Source of the DNA: Actinomycetes bacterium
GTDB lineage: Bacteria > Actinomycetota > Acidimicrobiia > Acidimicrobiales > SZUA-35
Assembly: GCA_024227975.1 (NCBI GenBank)
Contig: JAAETV010000111.1
Span: forward strand, 1 to 33,501
Reading direction: 5' to 3'
DNA: 33,501 bases
Position 1 is the stretch's first letter; every line of letters begins with the position of its first letter. Position numbers and translations under genes: made by a program. The notes beneath the pieces are model-generated. The model did no database searches, had not been told where the DNA came from, and saw nothing but the letters and a program-made list of their open reading frames with translations. This document shows positions 1 through 7,916 of the stretch, piece by piece.

Positions 1-2042
1 CGGTCTTCGACATAGGTCTGGGTCTGGGCCGTGGTTGTGCTCACGTCGGTGGCGTCGAATCGCGCTCGCACTTCGACCAGCCGCCGACCATCGACTCTGG
101 CCACGATGTCGCCGAATGCGACCGAGGTCTCAACGACATCAAAGGTGGTGCCGTTCGGTCGTTCGATGGTCGCTCCCTCGAGTTCGGCGGCGATGGCCGC
201 TCCGGCCGCGGCCAGGGTCTCGATGTCGTCCCCGTAGACCTGAGCCTGGAAGGGAAAGGTGGCCTCCGGCGGGCCGGCTGAGACCTGGGCGAATGTGACT
301 CTCGCCTGCCCGTAGCTGTCAGCCAATGGTTGGAGGGTGTCTTCGACCAGGTCGGGGGCCGCTGGGCGGTCTCCCATGTCGGTCAGAGAGAGCTGGCCAA
401 GTGTTCCCCGCTCATTGCCCTGGTAGGTGTAGCCCATGGTGATCTCGGCCCCCAGGGCCTCGGCTGCCTGCTGATTGATGTCCAAGGCGATCTCCTTGGC
501 TTCGGCAATCGAGGTCCCAGGGTGGTACGTGATGTTGACAGCGATCTCGGTGGAGTCCTTCTGGGGCGGGAAGATGTTGAAGCCGACCCGGGGGGCGAAA
601 ACGAACAGGCCGACCCCGGTCATGGCGACACTCAACCCGACGGCGAGGAAGATCCGGACCACCCGCTGGCGACCAGAGGCCCCGGGGAGCTCGGCAATGA
701 AGGTGGCGACACTGTTCTCGACCCCGGTCAGCAGACCCCCATCCTTCTCTGTCGAGAGGATCAGGTAGCGGCTGGCCACCGGGATGAAGACGAAGGACAA
801 GATCAACGACACCGAGAGGGCGACGATGACCGAGATGGGCAGGATGCGGATGAAGTCGCCCAAGATGCCGCTGATTGTCAGCATCGGGGCGAAGACCAGG
901 ATCGTCGTCATGGTGCCCGAGACGCTGGCTGAGCCGACTCGCCCGATAGCGCTCCTGATGATCGAGAGGTCGTCGACACCCTGGCGTTTGTTGGCGACGA
1001 TCGACTCAGTGATGACGATGGCGTCGTCGACGAAGAGGCCGAGGGCCAGGATCACACCGAAGAGGGAGACGGTATTGAGTGAGATGCCGACCAGGTACAG
1101 CACCCCAACCGTGGTGGCCAAGACGGTGACAATGAACAGGGCGGTGACGATCGAAGCCCGCCACGAGATGAGCAGGAGGGCGACGATGGCAACCGCTATC
1201 AAACCCGTCAGCACGTTTGACTGGAGCGACCCGATCTGTTGGCGGATCTGGGTGGCGAAGTCAATGGCCACCACGGCCTCATAGCCGGGCTCGAGCAACT
1301 CCTGGGCCTCGACGGTGGCCAGCCCCCGATCAGCTGCGTCGCGCACCGCGAGGGAATCGACGCCTTCGGCCGCAACTACCCCGATGGCGATCGAGGGCCG
1401 GAATTCGAGACCCTCGGCGGTCGGGGCGGTGAGCAGGTTGAAACCGGACTCGACGGTCATGTCCTCGCCCGTTGCCGGGTTCACCCCCCTCGAGATGAGC
1501 TCCACGACCTCGACCCGTTCGATCTCAGCTTCGGCTTCCAGGGCACCCACGATCCCGCCTGCCGCAGTTTCCAGCTCATCGGCCGAGGCGTTGACGTCTC
1601 CGTACACACCCACCAGGAGCTCGAACTCATTGAGGAACCGGGATGCATTCACCGGGTCGACAGCAACGATGGCCTCTTCTGGGAGATCGAGGGTGGCTAT
1701 GGCCTCGTTGATGATCTCGGTTCCCTCCAGCGAGGTCACCTCGGTATCAAAGGCCGCGATCACTGAGAACGAAGAGGCTCGGGAGAAGCTCTGGACTCCT
1801 TCCACCTTCGGCTGGGCAAGGACCGCGCTGGCCAACGGCTCGGCCACCTCGGCGTCCACCAGCTCCGGATCGTCGACCAGGTAGGCGCCGCTGGCCACGG
1901 CGATGGGGACGTCGATCGAGGGGAAGCCCTCGCGAGGGAGGAGGGAGGTGTACGAGATGACGCCGAAGGCCACGGCCCCAACCCACAAGGTGAGGGTCAT
2001 CGACGGGCGGGAGGCAAATACCGTGACGAGCGATCGCAGCAT
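1..2042 (-). CDS. RND (AcrB/HAE1-type) efflux transporter permease, C-terminus cut by window edge
   Basis: The minus frame is open from an ATG at 2042 to the left edge, about 680 codons; the family is usually about 1,050 residues, so the C-terminal third is missing. The protein starts with a short cytoplasmic segment and a first membrane helix. A periplasmic-type porter loop follows. A helix cluster then carries SLNTVSLFG and LGLFVDDAIVITES, the family's TM4 signature; its two acidic residues are D339 and D340, the proton-relay pair of AcrB. Such pumps are proton antiporters exporting lipophilic compounds, and the substrate here is unknown. No membrane-fusion protein or outer-membrane channel gene is visible in the window. 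A TATCTT box on the minus strand at 2079-2084 could be its -10. Family assignment is firm; a drug-efflux role is only a possibility. Confidence 0.9.
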   Translation of the reverse strand, partial: MLRSLVTVFASRPSMTLTLWVGAVAFGVISYTSLLPREGFPSIDVPIAVASGAYLVDDPELVDAEVAEPLASAVLAQPKVEGVQSFSRASSFSVIAAFDTEVTSLEGTEIINEAIATLDLPEEAIVAVDPVNASRFLNEFELLVGVYGDVNASADELETAAGGIVGALEAEAEIERVEVVELISRGVNPATGEDMTVESGFNLLTAPTAEGLEFRPSIAIGVVAAEGVDSLAVRDAADRGLATVEAQELLEPGYEAVVAIDFATQIRQQIGSLQSNVLTGLIAVAIVALLLISWRASIVTALFIVTVLATTVGVLYLVGISLNTVSLFGVILALGLFVDDAIVITESIVANKRQGVDDLSIIRSAIGRVGSASVSGTMTTILVFAPMLTISGILGDFIRILPISVIVALSVSLILSFVFIPVASRYLILSTEKDGGLLTGVENSVATFIAELPGASGRQRVVRIFLAVGLSVAMTGVGLFVFAPRVGFNIFPPQKDSTEIAVNITYHPGTSIAEAKEIALDINQQAAEALGAEITMGYTYQGNERGTLGQLSLTDMGDRPAAPDLVEDTLQPLADSYGQARVTFAQVSAGPPEATFPFQAQVYGDDIETLAAAGAAIAAELEGATIERPNGTTFDVVETSVAFGDIVARVDGRRLVEVRARFDATDVSTTTAQTQTYVED

Positions 2043-2078
2043 TGGGATTCGCTTTCCGAAGGGGGGTTGAACCCGCTC

Positions 2079-2084
2079 AAGATA
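2079..2084 (-). promoter_or_regulatory. Possible -10 box of the RND transporter gene
   Basis: TATCTT on the minus strand lies 36 bases before the ATG at 2042. No good -35 is visible at 16-18 bases upstream, so this is a weak call based on hexamer and position only. Confidence 0.25.
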
Positions 2085-2296
2085 GTGGTTGGAGATAGTC
2101 GTCCGGCTGGTCGGGTGAGATTGACGATGATCACGCTGGTGGCGTCGCCTGGGCGGGGCCAACGGCTCGACTAGCCCTGCGGGCTCTACTGGATCGTTTC
2201 GATGAGCTGACTCCCGTTGGTTCCGTCCCACCCATCACTGGAACCGTCATCGGCTCCGGCCGCAAGCCTTTCGTCGTTGGGACCAGGGGTCGCTAG

Positions 2297-2314
2297 GAGG
2301 GGGTGTTGCCCCTC
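2297..2314 (-). terminator. Hairpin after the amidase gene, candidate terminator
   Basis: GAGGGG (2297-2302) and CCCCTC (2309-2314) form a six-pair GC stem with a six-base loop. It begins 6 bases beyond the amidase stop codon on the minus strand. There is no T tract, as is common for GC-rich actinobacterial terminators. A second, smaller stem-loop (AGCCC-TGC-GGGCT) lies at 2173-2185. Confidence 0.4.
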
Positions 2315-2320
2315 AATGCC

Positions 2321-3736
2321 TCAATCACCGTCGCGTTCCCAAAGTTGGTGGGTCAGCACCCCGTTCGCTTCCTCGATGGTGCCGAGGGCATCGCAGATCA
2401 CGTCTTCGCGATAGCGTCGCCCCACGATCTGGACCGCCGCTGGCAGGCCCTCGACCAGGTCCATGCCGATCACGCCAGCGGGGAGACCGAGGTAGTTGAT
2501 CCCGAAGCTGTAGATCGAGGCGTCGAGGAATTGTTTGAACTGCTCATAGTCCTGCACGTCGACGTCCCAGCGGTAGAGCGGCGTCATCAGAAACGGGGTG
2601 ATGATGAGGGGATAGCGATCGAGGAAGAGGTTCCAGTCCCGCATCATGCGTGTCCGGTCACCGAAGTTGATCATGTAGCCATCACGGTCCTGGACTTCAG
2701 AGGCAGCGAAGAAGTAGCTGAACACCTTCTTCACGTCGTCACTGCCATACTCCTGGACTGCCGGGTCGAGCAGAGCTTCCAGCTCGGTGCTCCCCGTGCG
2801 GAACCAGGCCGATGCCGGTTCGACGACGGGCGGCGGATCGGCCTCGACCACGTCATAGCCGGCCGTGGCCAACAGCTCGGCTGCCCTTTCGACCAGGGCC
2901 TTGATCCCGGGGTGGAGGTCGAAGCTTGCGCTCTCGGTGGTGACGGCAACCCGAATCGGCCCGTCGAGTGGGGGACCGGCCCACGGCAGCGGAGGACAGT
3001 TCGGGTCACGTGGGTCGGGTGTGATCAGCACCTCGGTGGCCAGTGCGACATCGGCGGCGTGGCGGGCGATGATCCCCTGGCACGACATGGCCTGGGACAA
3101 CGGCCCACGCTCGGCCGGGGCCGACGGGTTGTACACGGGGACCCGGAAGGTGGTCGGTTTCACCGTGACCAGACCGTTGGCGAAGGAGGGAAAGCGGAGA
3201 GAGCCCCCGATGTCGTTGCCGTGATGCAGGGGACCGAACCCGGCCGCAGCGGCCGCTCCAGCCCCTCCGGACGACCCCCCGGGTGAGGCCTCCTCGTTCC
3301 AGGGATTGTAGGTTCGGCCCCGCAGCGGATTGTCGGTGGTGCCCCGCATCGAGAACTCAGGGGTGTTGGTACGGCCGACAAAGATGGCCCCGGCGTTTCG
3401 CAGGTTGCGTACCACGGGTGCATCGGAGGTGGCCACATTGTCAGCGAAGGCAGGGACTCCGTTGGTGGTAGGGGTTCCGACCTGGTCGACGTTCTCCTTG
3501 ATCGTGACCGGTACCCCGTGGAGGGGCCCCAGCGGCTCATTGGCAGCGACGGCACGATCGGCCTCGACCGCTTGGGCTCTGGCCTCCTCGGTCTGGTCGA
3601 ACACGATGGCGTTGAGAGCCGGGTTCTTGGCCTCGATGCGGCCCAGAACCGATTCGGTGACCTCCACACAGGTGTAGTCCCCAGCCTTGATGCCAGCAGC
3701 CAGTTCGACCGCACCCAACTTCCACAGATCAGCCAT
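2321..3736 (-). CDS. Amidase-signature family hydrolase
   Basis: A 471-residue amidase-signature enzyme of normal family length. All three residues of the Ser-cisSer-Lys triad are visible: K80 in TIKENVD, S155 in the PGGSSGG glycine-serine motif, and nucleophile S179 in GNDIGGSLRFPS. The 24-residue spacing between the two serines is typical. The family hydrolyses carboxamide or ester bonds; the substrate is not readable from sequence. Nothing in the window suggests GatA, since gatB and gatC are absent and the C-terminal half is generic. The ATG at 3736 overlaps the stop of the upstream SnoaL-like gene (ATGGCTGA), so translation is probably coupled; an ATG at 3745 is an alternative. The two genes form an operon next to a divergent acyl-AMP ligase, which suggests a small-molecule amide or acid catabolic role (inference). 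Confidence 0.9.
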   Translation of the reverse strand: MADLWKLGAVELAAGIKAGDYTCVEVTESVLGRIEAKNPALNAIVFDQTEEARAQAVEADRAVAANEPLGPLHGVPVTIKENVDQVGTPTTNGVPAFADNVATSDAPVVRNLRNAGAIFVGRTNTPEFSMRGTTDNPLRGRTYNPWNEEASPGGSSGGAGAAAAAGFGPLHHGNDIGGSLRFPSFANGLVTVKPTTFRVPVYNPSAPAERGPLSQAMSCQGIIARHAADVALATEVLITPDPRDPNCPPLPWAGPPLDGPIRVAVTTESASFDLHPGIKALVERAAELLATAGYDVVEADPPPVVEPASAWFRTGSTELEALLDPAVQEYGSDDVKKVFSYFFAASEVQDRDGYMINFGDRTRMMRDWNLFLDRYPLIITPFLMTPLYRWDVDVQDYEQFKQFLDASIYSFGINYLGLPAGVIGMDLVEGLPAAVQIVGRRYREDVICDALGTIEEANGVLTHQLWERDGD

Positions 3737-4163
3737 GGGACCCATAGTCGTAGTCGACGAGACCGGTGTCCAGCGCCACCGGATCAAAGGTCCAATACTG
3801 GCGGATCTCAGCGATCAGGGAGTCTCGGAAGACGTAGTGCTCCGACCCCCGAAACACGAACTCACGGCCAGAGCCGGGATCGCTACCTTTCATCGACCAC
3901 TCGATGGCGGCAACACTCTGCGTTTCGTCAAGACCGGCGACGATGGAGTCAACGTGCCAGGTGGCCCCACCCCAACGGCTGCGAACCTTGACCCACATCG
4001 TTCCGATGGTGTCGGCTCCTCGGAATGGGCGGAGGTTGGTGTCGTAGATGACGGCGTCTGGGGTGAAGTGGGCAGCAATGTTGTCGGCGCTGCCGTGCCC
4101 ACAGGCTTCGAAGTAGGCCGTGATTCGCATCGCTGGGTTCATCGATCTGGGGCTCCTGGTCAT
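3729..4163 (-). CDS. SnoaL-like / NTF2-superfamily protein
   Basis: A 144-residue protein with the usual features of the SnoaL-like NTF2 fold. It has an N-terminal helix (MRITAYFEAC), a loop with FTPDAVIYD, the F-R-G-x-D-x-I segment, and strands ending in IRQYWTFDPV. The fold hosts isomerases, hydrolases and binding proteins, so no reaction can be assigned. The start may be the ATG at 4163 or, giving a shorter N-terminus, the ATG at 4142 (MNPAMR). It is the first gene of a two-gene operon with the amidase, overlapping it by eight bases. Its promoter should lie in the short divergent region shared with the acyl-AMP ligase, where a perfect inverted repeat is found. The pairing of a SnoaL-like gene with a hydrolase recurs at 11806-13256. 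Confidence 0.82.
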   Translation of the reverse strand: MTRSPRSMNPAMRITAYFEACGHGSADNIAAHFTPDAVIYDTNLRPFRGADTIGTMWVKVRSRWGGATWHVDSIVAGLDETQSVAAIEWSMKGSDPGSGREFVFRGSEHYVFRDSLIAEIRQYWTFDPVALDTGLVDYDYGSHG

Positions 4164-4199
4164 TCATGGTGTTGGTTCTTGATGATTGGTGCGGTCTGT

Positions 4200-4217
4200 G
4201 GTTACTGGAACGTAACC
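4200..4217. promoter_or_regulatory. Perfect 6-6-6 inverted repeat in divergent promoter, candidate operator
   Basis: GGTTAC (4200-4205), a six-base spacer, and GTAACC (4212-4217) form a perfect dyad. It lies in the 83-base divergent region between the SnoaL/amidase operon and the acyl-AMP ligase gene. The right arm overlaps TAACCT (4213-4218), a possible -10 for the ligase gene. The size suits a TetR- or GntR-type dimer, but no such regulator gene is adjacent. Confidence 0.45.
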
Positions 4218-4246
4218 TTTTGTGCTGGTCGATGGTCGAATCAACA

Positions 4247-5905
4247 ATGCGCACCATTGTCAGCCGAATCGAGCACGCAGCGAAAGGTGACGGCAATGTC
4301 ACCTTCGTGACCGGGTCGGAACCAATCACCAAGTCGTGGGGCCAGGTTCACGATGAGGCCAAGGCCATAGCGGCCGGGCTCCAGGCCAGGGGCATCGTCG
4401 CCGGCGATCATGTTGCCATACTGGGACCGACGACCCCGATCCTCGTCACCTCCCTTCAGGCCGTGTGGCTGACGGGGGCCACGCCGGTCGTGCTACCCCT
4501 ACCCATGCGCCTGGGCTCGCTCGAGGAATTCACCTCAGCAACCAAGGCTCGGATCGTCGGCGCTGATTGTGTTGCAGTACTGATCGACGCTGATCTGGCG
4601 CCCTTTGTCGAAGCGACGCCTGAGGATCCGCCCCTGTACTCACTGGCTGAACTCGACCCGGCGATCGATGGCCACTCGAGCGATGACTTCATCCGACCCG
4701 ACTACCACGAAGACGACTTGTTCGTCCTCCAGTTCACCAGTGGTTCGACGTCTGAACCCAAGGGCGTGATGCTGCCCAACCATGTGGTGGCGGCCAACCT
4801 CGACGCGATATTGGAGGCAGCCGAGGTCGATGTCGACACCGACGTGATGGTGTCGTGGCTGCCCCTCTACCACGACATGGGTTTGGTCGGGTTCTGTATC
4901 CTGCCCATGAGTGCTGGTATCGATCTGGTCCTTGGCGCACCCCAGGACTTCCTGGCTTCACCCGGCCGGTGGATGGAGTGGATCTCGACCTATGGCGGGA
5001 CGGCAACGGCCGGCCCGAACTTCAGCTATGTGTTGGCCACCCGGGCCATGAGCCGAGCCAAGACCGAGCTCGATCTGTCGTCATTGCGGATCGCCCTGAA
5101 CGGGGCTGAACCCGTCGACCCGGACTCGGTCAGGGCCTTCATAGCTGCTGGTGAACGGCACGGTCTGCGGCCCGGTGCTGTCTTCCCCGCCTTCGGCATG
5201 GCCGAAGTGGCGATCGCCGGTTGCTTCCCGACGCCGATGTCAGGACTGTCGACTGATGTCATCAACTCCGTGGTGTTGGAGAGCGAGCACCTGGCGGTTC
5301 CCGTCGACCTCGATCATCCAAACGCCCGCGAGGTAGTGATCCTGGGCCGGCCGGTTCCCGGCCTCGAGTTCCGTATCGTGGATCCGGAAACGGGTGAGGT
5401 GTGCGAAGACCGTCGTGTCGGTGAACTACAGATCGCCGGGACCTCCGTGACCGCTGGCTACTATGAGCGCGGCGAAGCCAACGAAGAGCTATTCGATGGC
5501 GACTGGCTCCGCTCCGGCGATCTGGCCTACCTGGTCGATGGCCAGATGGTGATGTGCGGCCGTATCAAGGACGTCATCATCATCGGTGGCCGCAATGTCC
5601 ACCCCCAAGACATCGAGCGAGTCGTTGGTGGCATCGAAGGCATCCGAGCCGGCAATGTCATCGCCTTCAGCGTGCCCGGGCGTAGTGGCAAGGAGAGGGT
5701 GGTCGTCGTGGCCGAGACGAGGGCCGAAGATCTGGAGCGGATCCGATCAGAAGTGAGCGAGCAGTCGGTGGCTGCAGTCGGCATTCCGACCTCCGTGGTG
5801 TACCTGGTGCAGCCGGGGACCCTGCCCAAGACCAGTTCGGGCAAGCTCCAGCGGGGCCGGTGCCGGCAGCAGTTCCTCAACGACGAGCTGGCGCCAGCTT
5901 CCTGA
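4247..5905 (+). CDS. Fatty acyl-AMP ligase / acyl-CoA synthetase-like adenylate-forming enzyme
   Basis: A 552-residue member of the ANL adenylating superfamily. It has the P-loop TSGSTSEPKG (164-173), WLPLYHDMGLVG (about 204-215), FGMAE in place of the A5 YGxTE motif, and WLRSGDLAYL with the A8-type hinge GRIKDVIIIGGRNVHPQDIE. The catalytic-lysine segment LPKTSSGKLQR is near the C-terminus. GRNxxPQDIE and YHDMGLVG are characteristic of fatty acyl-AMP ligases (FAALs), which pass acyl-adenylates to carrier proteins rather than to CoA. No polyketide synthase or carrier protein gene is in the window, so a CoA-ligase activity cannot be excluded. The ATG at 4247 fits the family N-terminus; 4232 and 4166 are in-frame alternatives, and the latter would overlap the divergent gene. 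No clear Shine-Dalgarno sequence is present. Confidence 0.9.
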   Translation: MRTIVSRIEHAAKGDGNVTFVTGSEPITKSWGQVHDEAKAIAAGLQARGIVAGDHVAILGPTTPILVTSLQAVWLTGATPVVLPLPMRLGSLEEFTSATKARIVGADCVAVLIDADLAPFVEATPEDPPLYSLAELDPAIDGHSSDDFIRPDYHEDDLFVLQFTSGSTSEPKGVMLPNHVVAANLDAILEAAEVDVDTDVMVSWLPLYHDMGLVGFCILPMSAGIDLVLGAPQDFLASPGRWMEWISTYGGTATAGPNFSYVLATRAMSRAKTELDLSSLRIALNGAEPVDPDSVRAFIAAGERHGLRPGAVFPAFGMAEVAIAGCFPTPMSGLSTDVINSVVLESEHLAVPVDLDHPNAREVVILGRPVPGLEFRIVDPETGEVCEDRRVGELQIAGTSVTAGYYERGEANEELFDGDWLRSGDLAYLVDGQMVMCGRIKDVIIIGGRNVHPQDIERVVGGIEGIRAGNVIAFSVPGRSGKERVVVVAETRAEDLERIRSEVSEQSVAAVGIPTSVVYLVQPGTLPKTSSGKLQRGRCRQQFLNDELAPAS

Positions 5906-5918
5906 CGCCGCGCCGGCG
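5906..5918. terminator. Small hairpin between convergent genes
   Basis: CGCCG-CGC-CGGCG lies immediately after the acyl-AMP ligase stop codon. It sits in the 30-base gap to the convergent LLM oxidoreductase. It is short and has no T tract, so its role as a terminator is tentative. Confidence 0.25.
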
Positions 5919-5935
5919 AGAATGTGGCGAGGAGG

Positions 5936-6949
5936 TCAGGCCGCCTTGAGTGCTGCCATGACCTGCTTCCAGCGCTCAGGATCGGCCTCGTAGGGGGCGT
6001 AGAAGCTGATCCGCTGGATCACATCACCGTAGCGCTGGCTCAGCTCCGGGGCGACGGCCTCCGGCTCACCCACGACGGCGAAGGTGTTGAGGATCTCGTC
6101 GTCGATGAGGGTCCCCATTTCCTGCCACTTGCCAGCCTTGGACATGGTGTTGAGCTCGTCTTGAAGGCCACCCCACCCGTGGATGTCGAGAACGGGTCGA
6201 TAGGCCGGGGTCGATCCGTAGAACGAGATCTGCTGACGAGTGGCCGAGCTGGCTTTGGCCAACTCGTCCTCGTTGTTGCCGGTGACCACGAACGACGGAC
6301 CGACGATCTCGAAGCCCTCCATCGTCTTGCCCACCTTGGCCCGTCCCCGCTCCAGGGCGGGGACGGTCACCTCACGGAGGAACTTCTCGGTGGTGAAGCC
6401 GTGGCAGATGAACCCATCGCAAACCTCGCCCGCCACTTCGGTCATCAGGGGTCCCACCCCGGCGAGGAAGATCTTGGCATCACCGTTGGGGTTCGGGCCC
6501 GGATCGAAGAACGGGGTCATCAGGGTGTGCTGGTAGAAGTCGCCCCGGAAGCTGAGCTTGGTGCCATTGTTCCAGCAGTCCCAGATGGCCCGGATGGCCA
6601 TCACCATCTCCCTCATCCTGGCGGCTGGCTTCGACCACTCCATGGAGAAGCGCTTGGTGATGTGAGGTTTGATTTGCGATCCGAGGCCGAGTATGAGTCG
6701 CCCGGAGTAGGCCTGGAGGTCGTAGGCAGTGTTGGCCAGGGTCATGGGGTTGCGGGCGAAGGCAACCGCGATCGAGGTGCCGAGCTCGATGCTCTCAGTG
6801 TGCTCGGCGGCCAGGAGGAGGGGGAGGAACGGATCATGGCTGATCTCGGCCGTCCAGAATCCGTCATATCCATTTCGCTCATGTTCCTGGGCGGCCCCGA
6901 TCGCAGACCCCAGGTCACCGCCCATTCCGAAACCACCGTCAACCTTCAT
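5936..6949 (-). CDS. F420-dependent LLM-class oxidoreductase
   Basis: A 337-residue luciferase-like (LLM) TIM-barrel protein. It begins MKVDGGFGMG and has DGFWTAEISHDPFLPL, then ELGTSIAVAFARNPMTLA and SGRLILGLGSQIKPHI. These match the actinobacterial F420-dependent oxidoreductases of the MSMEG_2256 type (recognised by pattern, not searched). Such enzymes use the deazaflavin cofactor F420 for hydride transfer; the substrate is unknown. The start is firm because a good Shine-Dalgarno sequence (GAAGGAG, 6955-6961 on the minus strand) sits 5 bases upstream of the ATG. The gene is convergent with the acyl-AMP ligase and divergent from the thioredoxin gene. No F420 biosynthesis gene is in the window. 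Confidence 0.9.
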   Translation of the reverse strand: MKVDGGFGMGGDLGSAIGAAQEHERNGYDGFWTAEISHDPFLPLLLAAEHTESIELGTSIAVAFARNPMTLANTAYDLQAYSGRLILGLGSQIKPHITKRFSMEWSKPAARMREMVMAIRAIWDCWNNGTKLSFRGDFYQHTLMTPFFDPGPNPNGDAKIFLAGVGPLMTEVAGEVCDGFICHGFTTEKFLREVTVPALERGRAKVGKTMEGFEIVGPSFVVTGNNEDELAKASSATRQQISFYGSTPAYRPVLDIHGWGGLQDELNTMSKAGKWQEMGTLIDDEILNTFAVVGEPEAVAPELSQRYGDVIQRISFYAPYEADPERWKQVMAALKAA

Positions 6950-6954
6950 TTCGT

Positions 6955-6961
6955 CTCCTTC
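6955..6961 (-). promoter_or_regulatory. Shine-Dalgarno of the LLM oxidoreductase gene
   Basis: GAAGGAG on the minus strand, five bases before the ATG at 6949, fixes the start codon. It is one of the few strong ribosome binding sites in the window. Confidence 0.7.
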
Positions 6962-7093
6962 GTTGCCTGGTCTCTGGCCAGAGGTGCAGGACCAGGGCTA
7001 GCCGCTGCCTCTATGACCGTAGCGGGGTGGTCGGGAGCCGGCCCAGTTTCATGATGTGAGGGCTCGGGGGGAGTTCGGTGGCGCCGTCAAGGC

Positions 7094-7101
7094 GCTAGCG
7101 T
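7094..7101 (+). promoter_or_regulatory. Probable -10 region (GCTAGCGT) of the thioredoxin-TPR gene
   Basis: GCTAGCGT contains a TANNNT hexamer (7096-7101) ending 9 bases before the ATG at 7111. This predicts a transcript starting at or within a few bases of the start codon. The same octamer occurs upstream of two other genes in this window (minus strand, 12250-12257 and 19846-19853). Confidence 0.4.
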
Positions 7102-7110
7102 GAGGCGGCA

Positions 7111-7827
7111 ATGATGATCGATGTAACCGACGCCAGTTTCGAAACCGACATCCTCCAGCGGTCGATGACCACCCCAGTCGTCGTCGATCTCTGGGCCCCC
7201 TGGTGCGAGCCATGCAAGACATTGGGGCCGATCATCGAGAAGGTGGTCGACGACACGAACGGCCGGGTCGTCCTGGCCAAGATTAACGTCGATGAGAACC
7301 CCCAGGCCTCGGCTGCGTTCCGAGTCCAGTCGATTCCTGCGGTCTTCGCCATGTCCGACGGACAGGTCGTCGACGGCTTCGTCGGAGCCCAGCCCGAAGC
7401 CAAGATCCGGGAGTTCGTGAATGGGCTCATTGCCGGCGAGATGGAGGCGGAGCTGACAGCCCTGGTGGTCGCGGGCGATGAAGCTTCCCTGCGGCGGGCT
7501 CTGGAGATCGACGCCACCCATCAGCCGGCAGCCCTCGCCCTGGCCCAACTCCTGATCGACCAGGGCCATCCCCAAGCGGCAGCTGAGGTGCTCGAACCCT
7601 TTGCCGACGATGAAGGGGCGGCTGCCCTGCTCGAAAAGGCCAGGAGCGGGGCTCTTCCTCCCGCCGACCGGTCTCGCATCGAGGACCGCTTGGCTGCCTT
7701 GCTCGACTCGGTGAAGGCCGACGACGAAGCCCGCCAGGAGTTCGTGGGCCTCCTTGACGAGCTGACGGCAGGTGACCCTCCCAGTGCCGCTGAATGGCGC
7801 AAGAAACTGTCGGCCCGATTGTTCTGA
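7111..7827 (+). CDS. Thioredoxin-TPR protein, CnoX/YbbN-like
   Basis: A 238-residue two-part protein. Residues 1-110 are a thioredoxin fold with the intact active site WAPWCEPCK (Cys32 and Cys35) and the cis-proline segment SIPAVF. Residues from about 112 to 238 are helical, with TPR-like repeats such as HQPAALALAQLLIDQGHPQAAAEVL. This architecture is that of CnoX/YbbN, a holdase that works with GroEL or DnaK and protects proteins under oxidative stress. Unlike E. coli CnoX, which lacks a classical CxxC pair, this one should be redox-active (inference). ATG at 7111 and ATG at 7114 are both possible starts; GAGG lies a few bases upstream. It is followed after 89 bases by comEA. Confidence 0.88.
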   Translation: MMIDVTDASFETDILQRSMTTPVVVDLWAPWCEPCKTLGPIIEKVVDDTNGRVVLAKINVDENPQASAAFRVQSIPAVFAMSDGQVVDGFVGAQPEAKIREFVNGLIAGEMEAELTALVVAGDEASLRRALEIDATHQPAALALAQLLIDQGHPQAAAEVLEPFADDEGAAALLEKARSGALPPADRSRIEDRLAALLDSVKADDEARQEFVGLLDELTAGDPPSAAEWRKKLSARLF

Positions 7828-7887
7828 GTTGCCCCGGGCCAGGTTCTGATCGGAGCCGAAGCCCACGACATCCTCCTGCTTCCCCCT

Positions 7888-7904
7888 GACCAATCTGGTC
7901 TATT
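7888..7904 (+). promoter_or_regulatory. Inverted repeat and possible -10 upstream of comEA
   Basis: GACCA-ATC-TGGTC (7888-7900) is a perfect five-base dyad. It overlaps TCTATT (7899-7904), a possible -10 ending 12 bases before the comEA ATG. Short dyads arise by chance, so this is a weak call. Confidence 0.25.
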
Positions 7905-7916
7905 CGGAAGTGAAGC

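Noticed and set aside
2303..3286. A 327-codon plus-strand frame
   Set aside because: It is antisense to the amidase, whose catalytic triad is intact.
5924..7054. A 376-codon plus-strand frame
   Set aside because: It is antisense to the LLM oxidoreductase, which has clear family motifs and a Shine-Dalgarno sequence.
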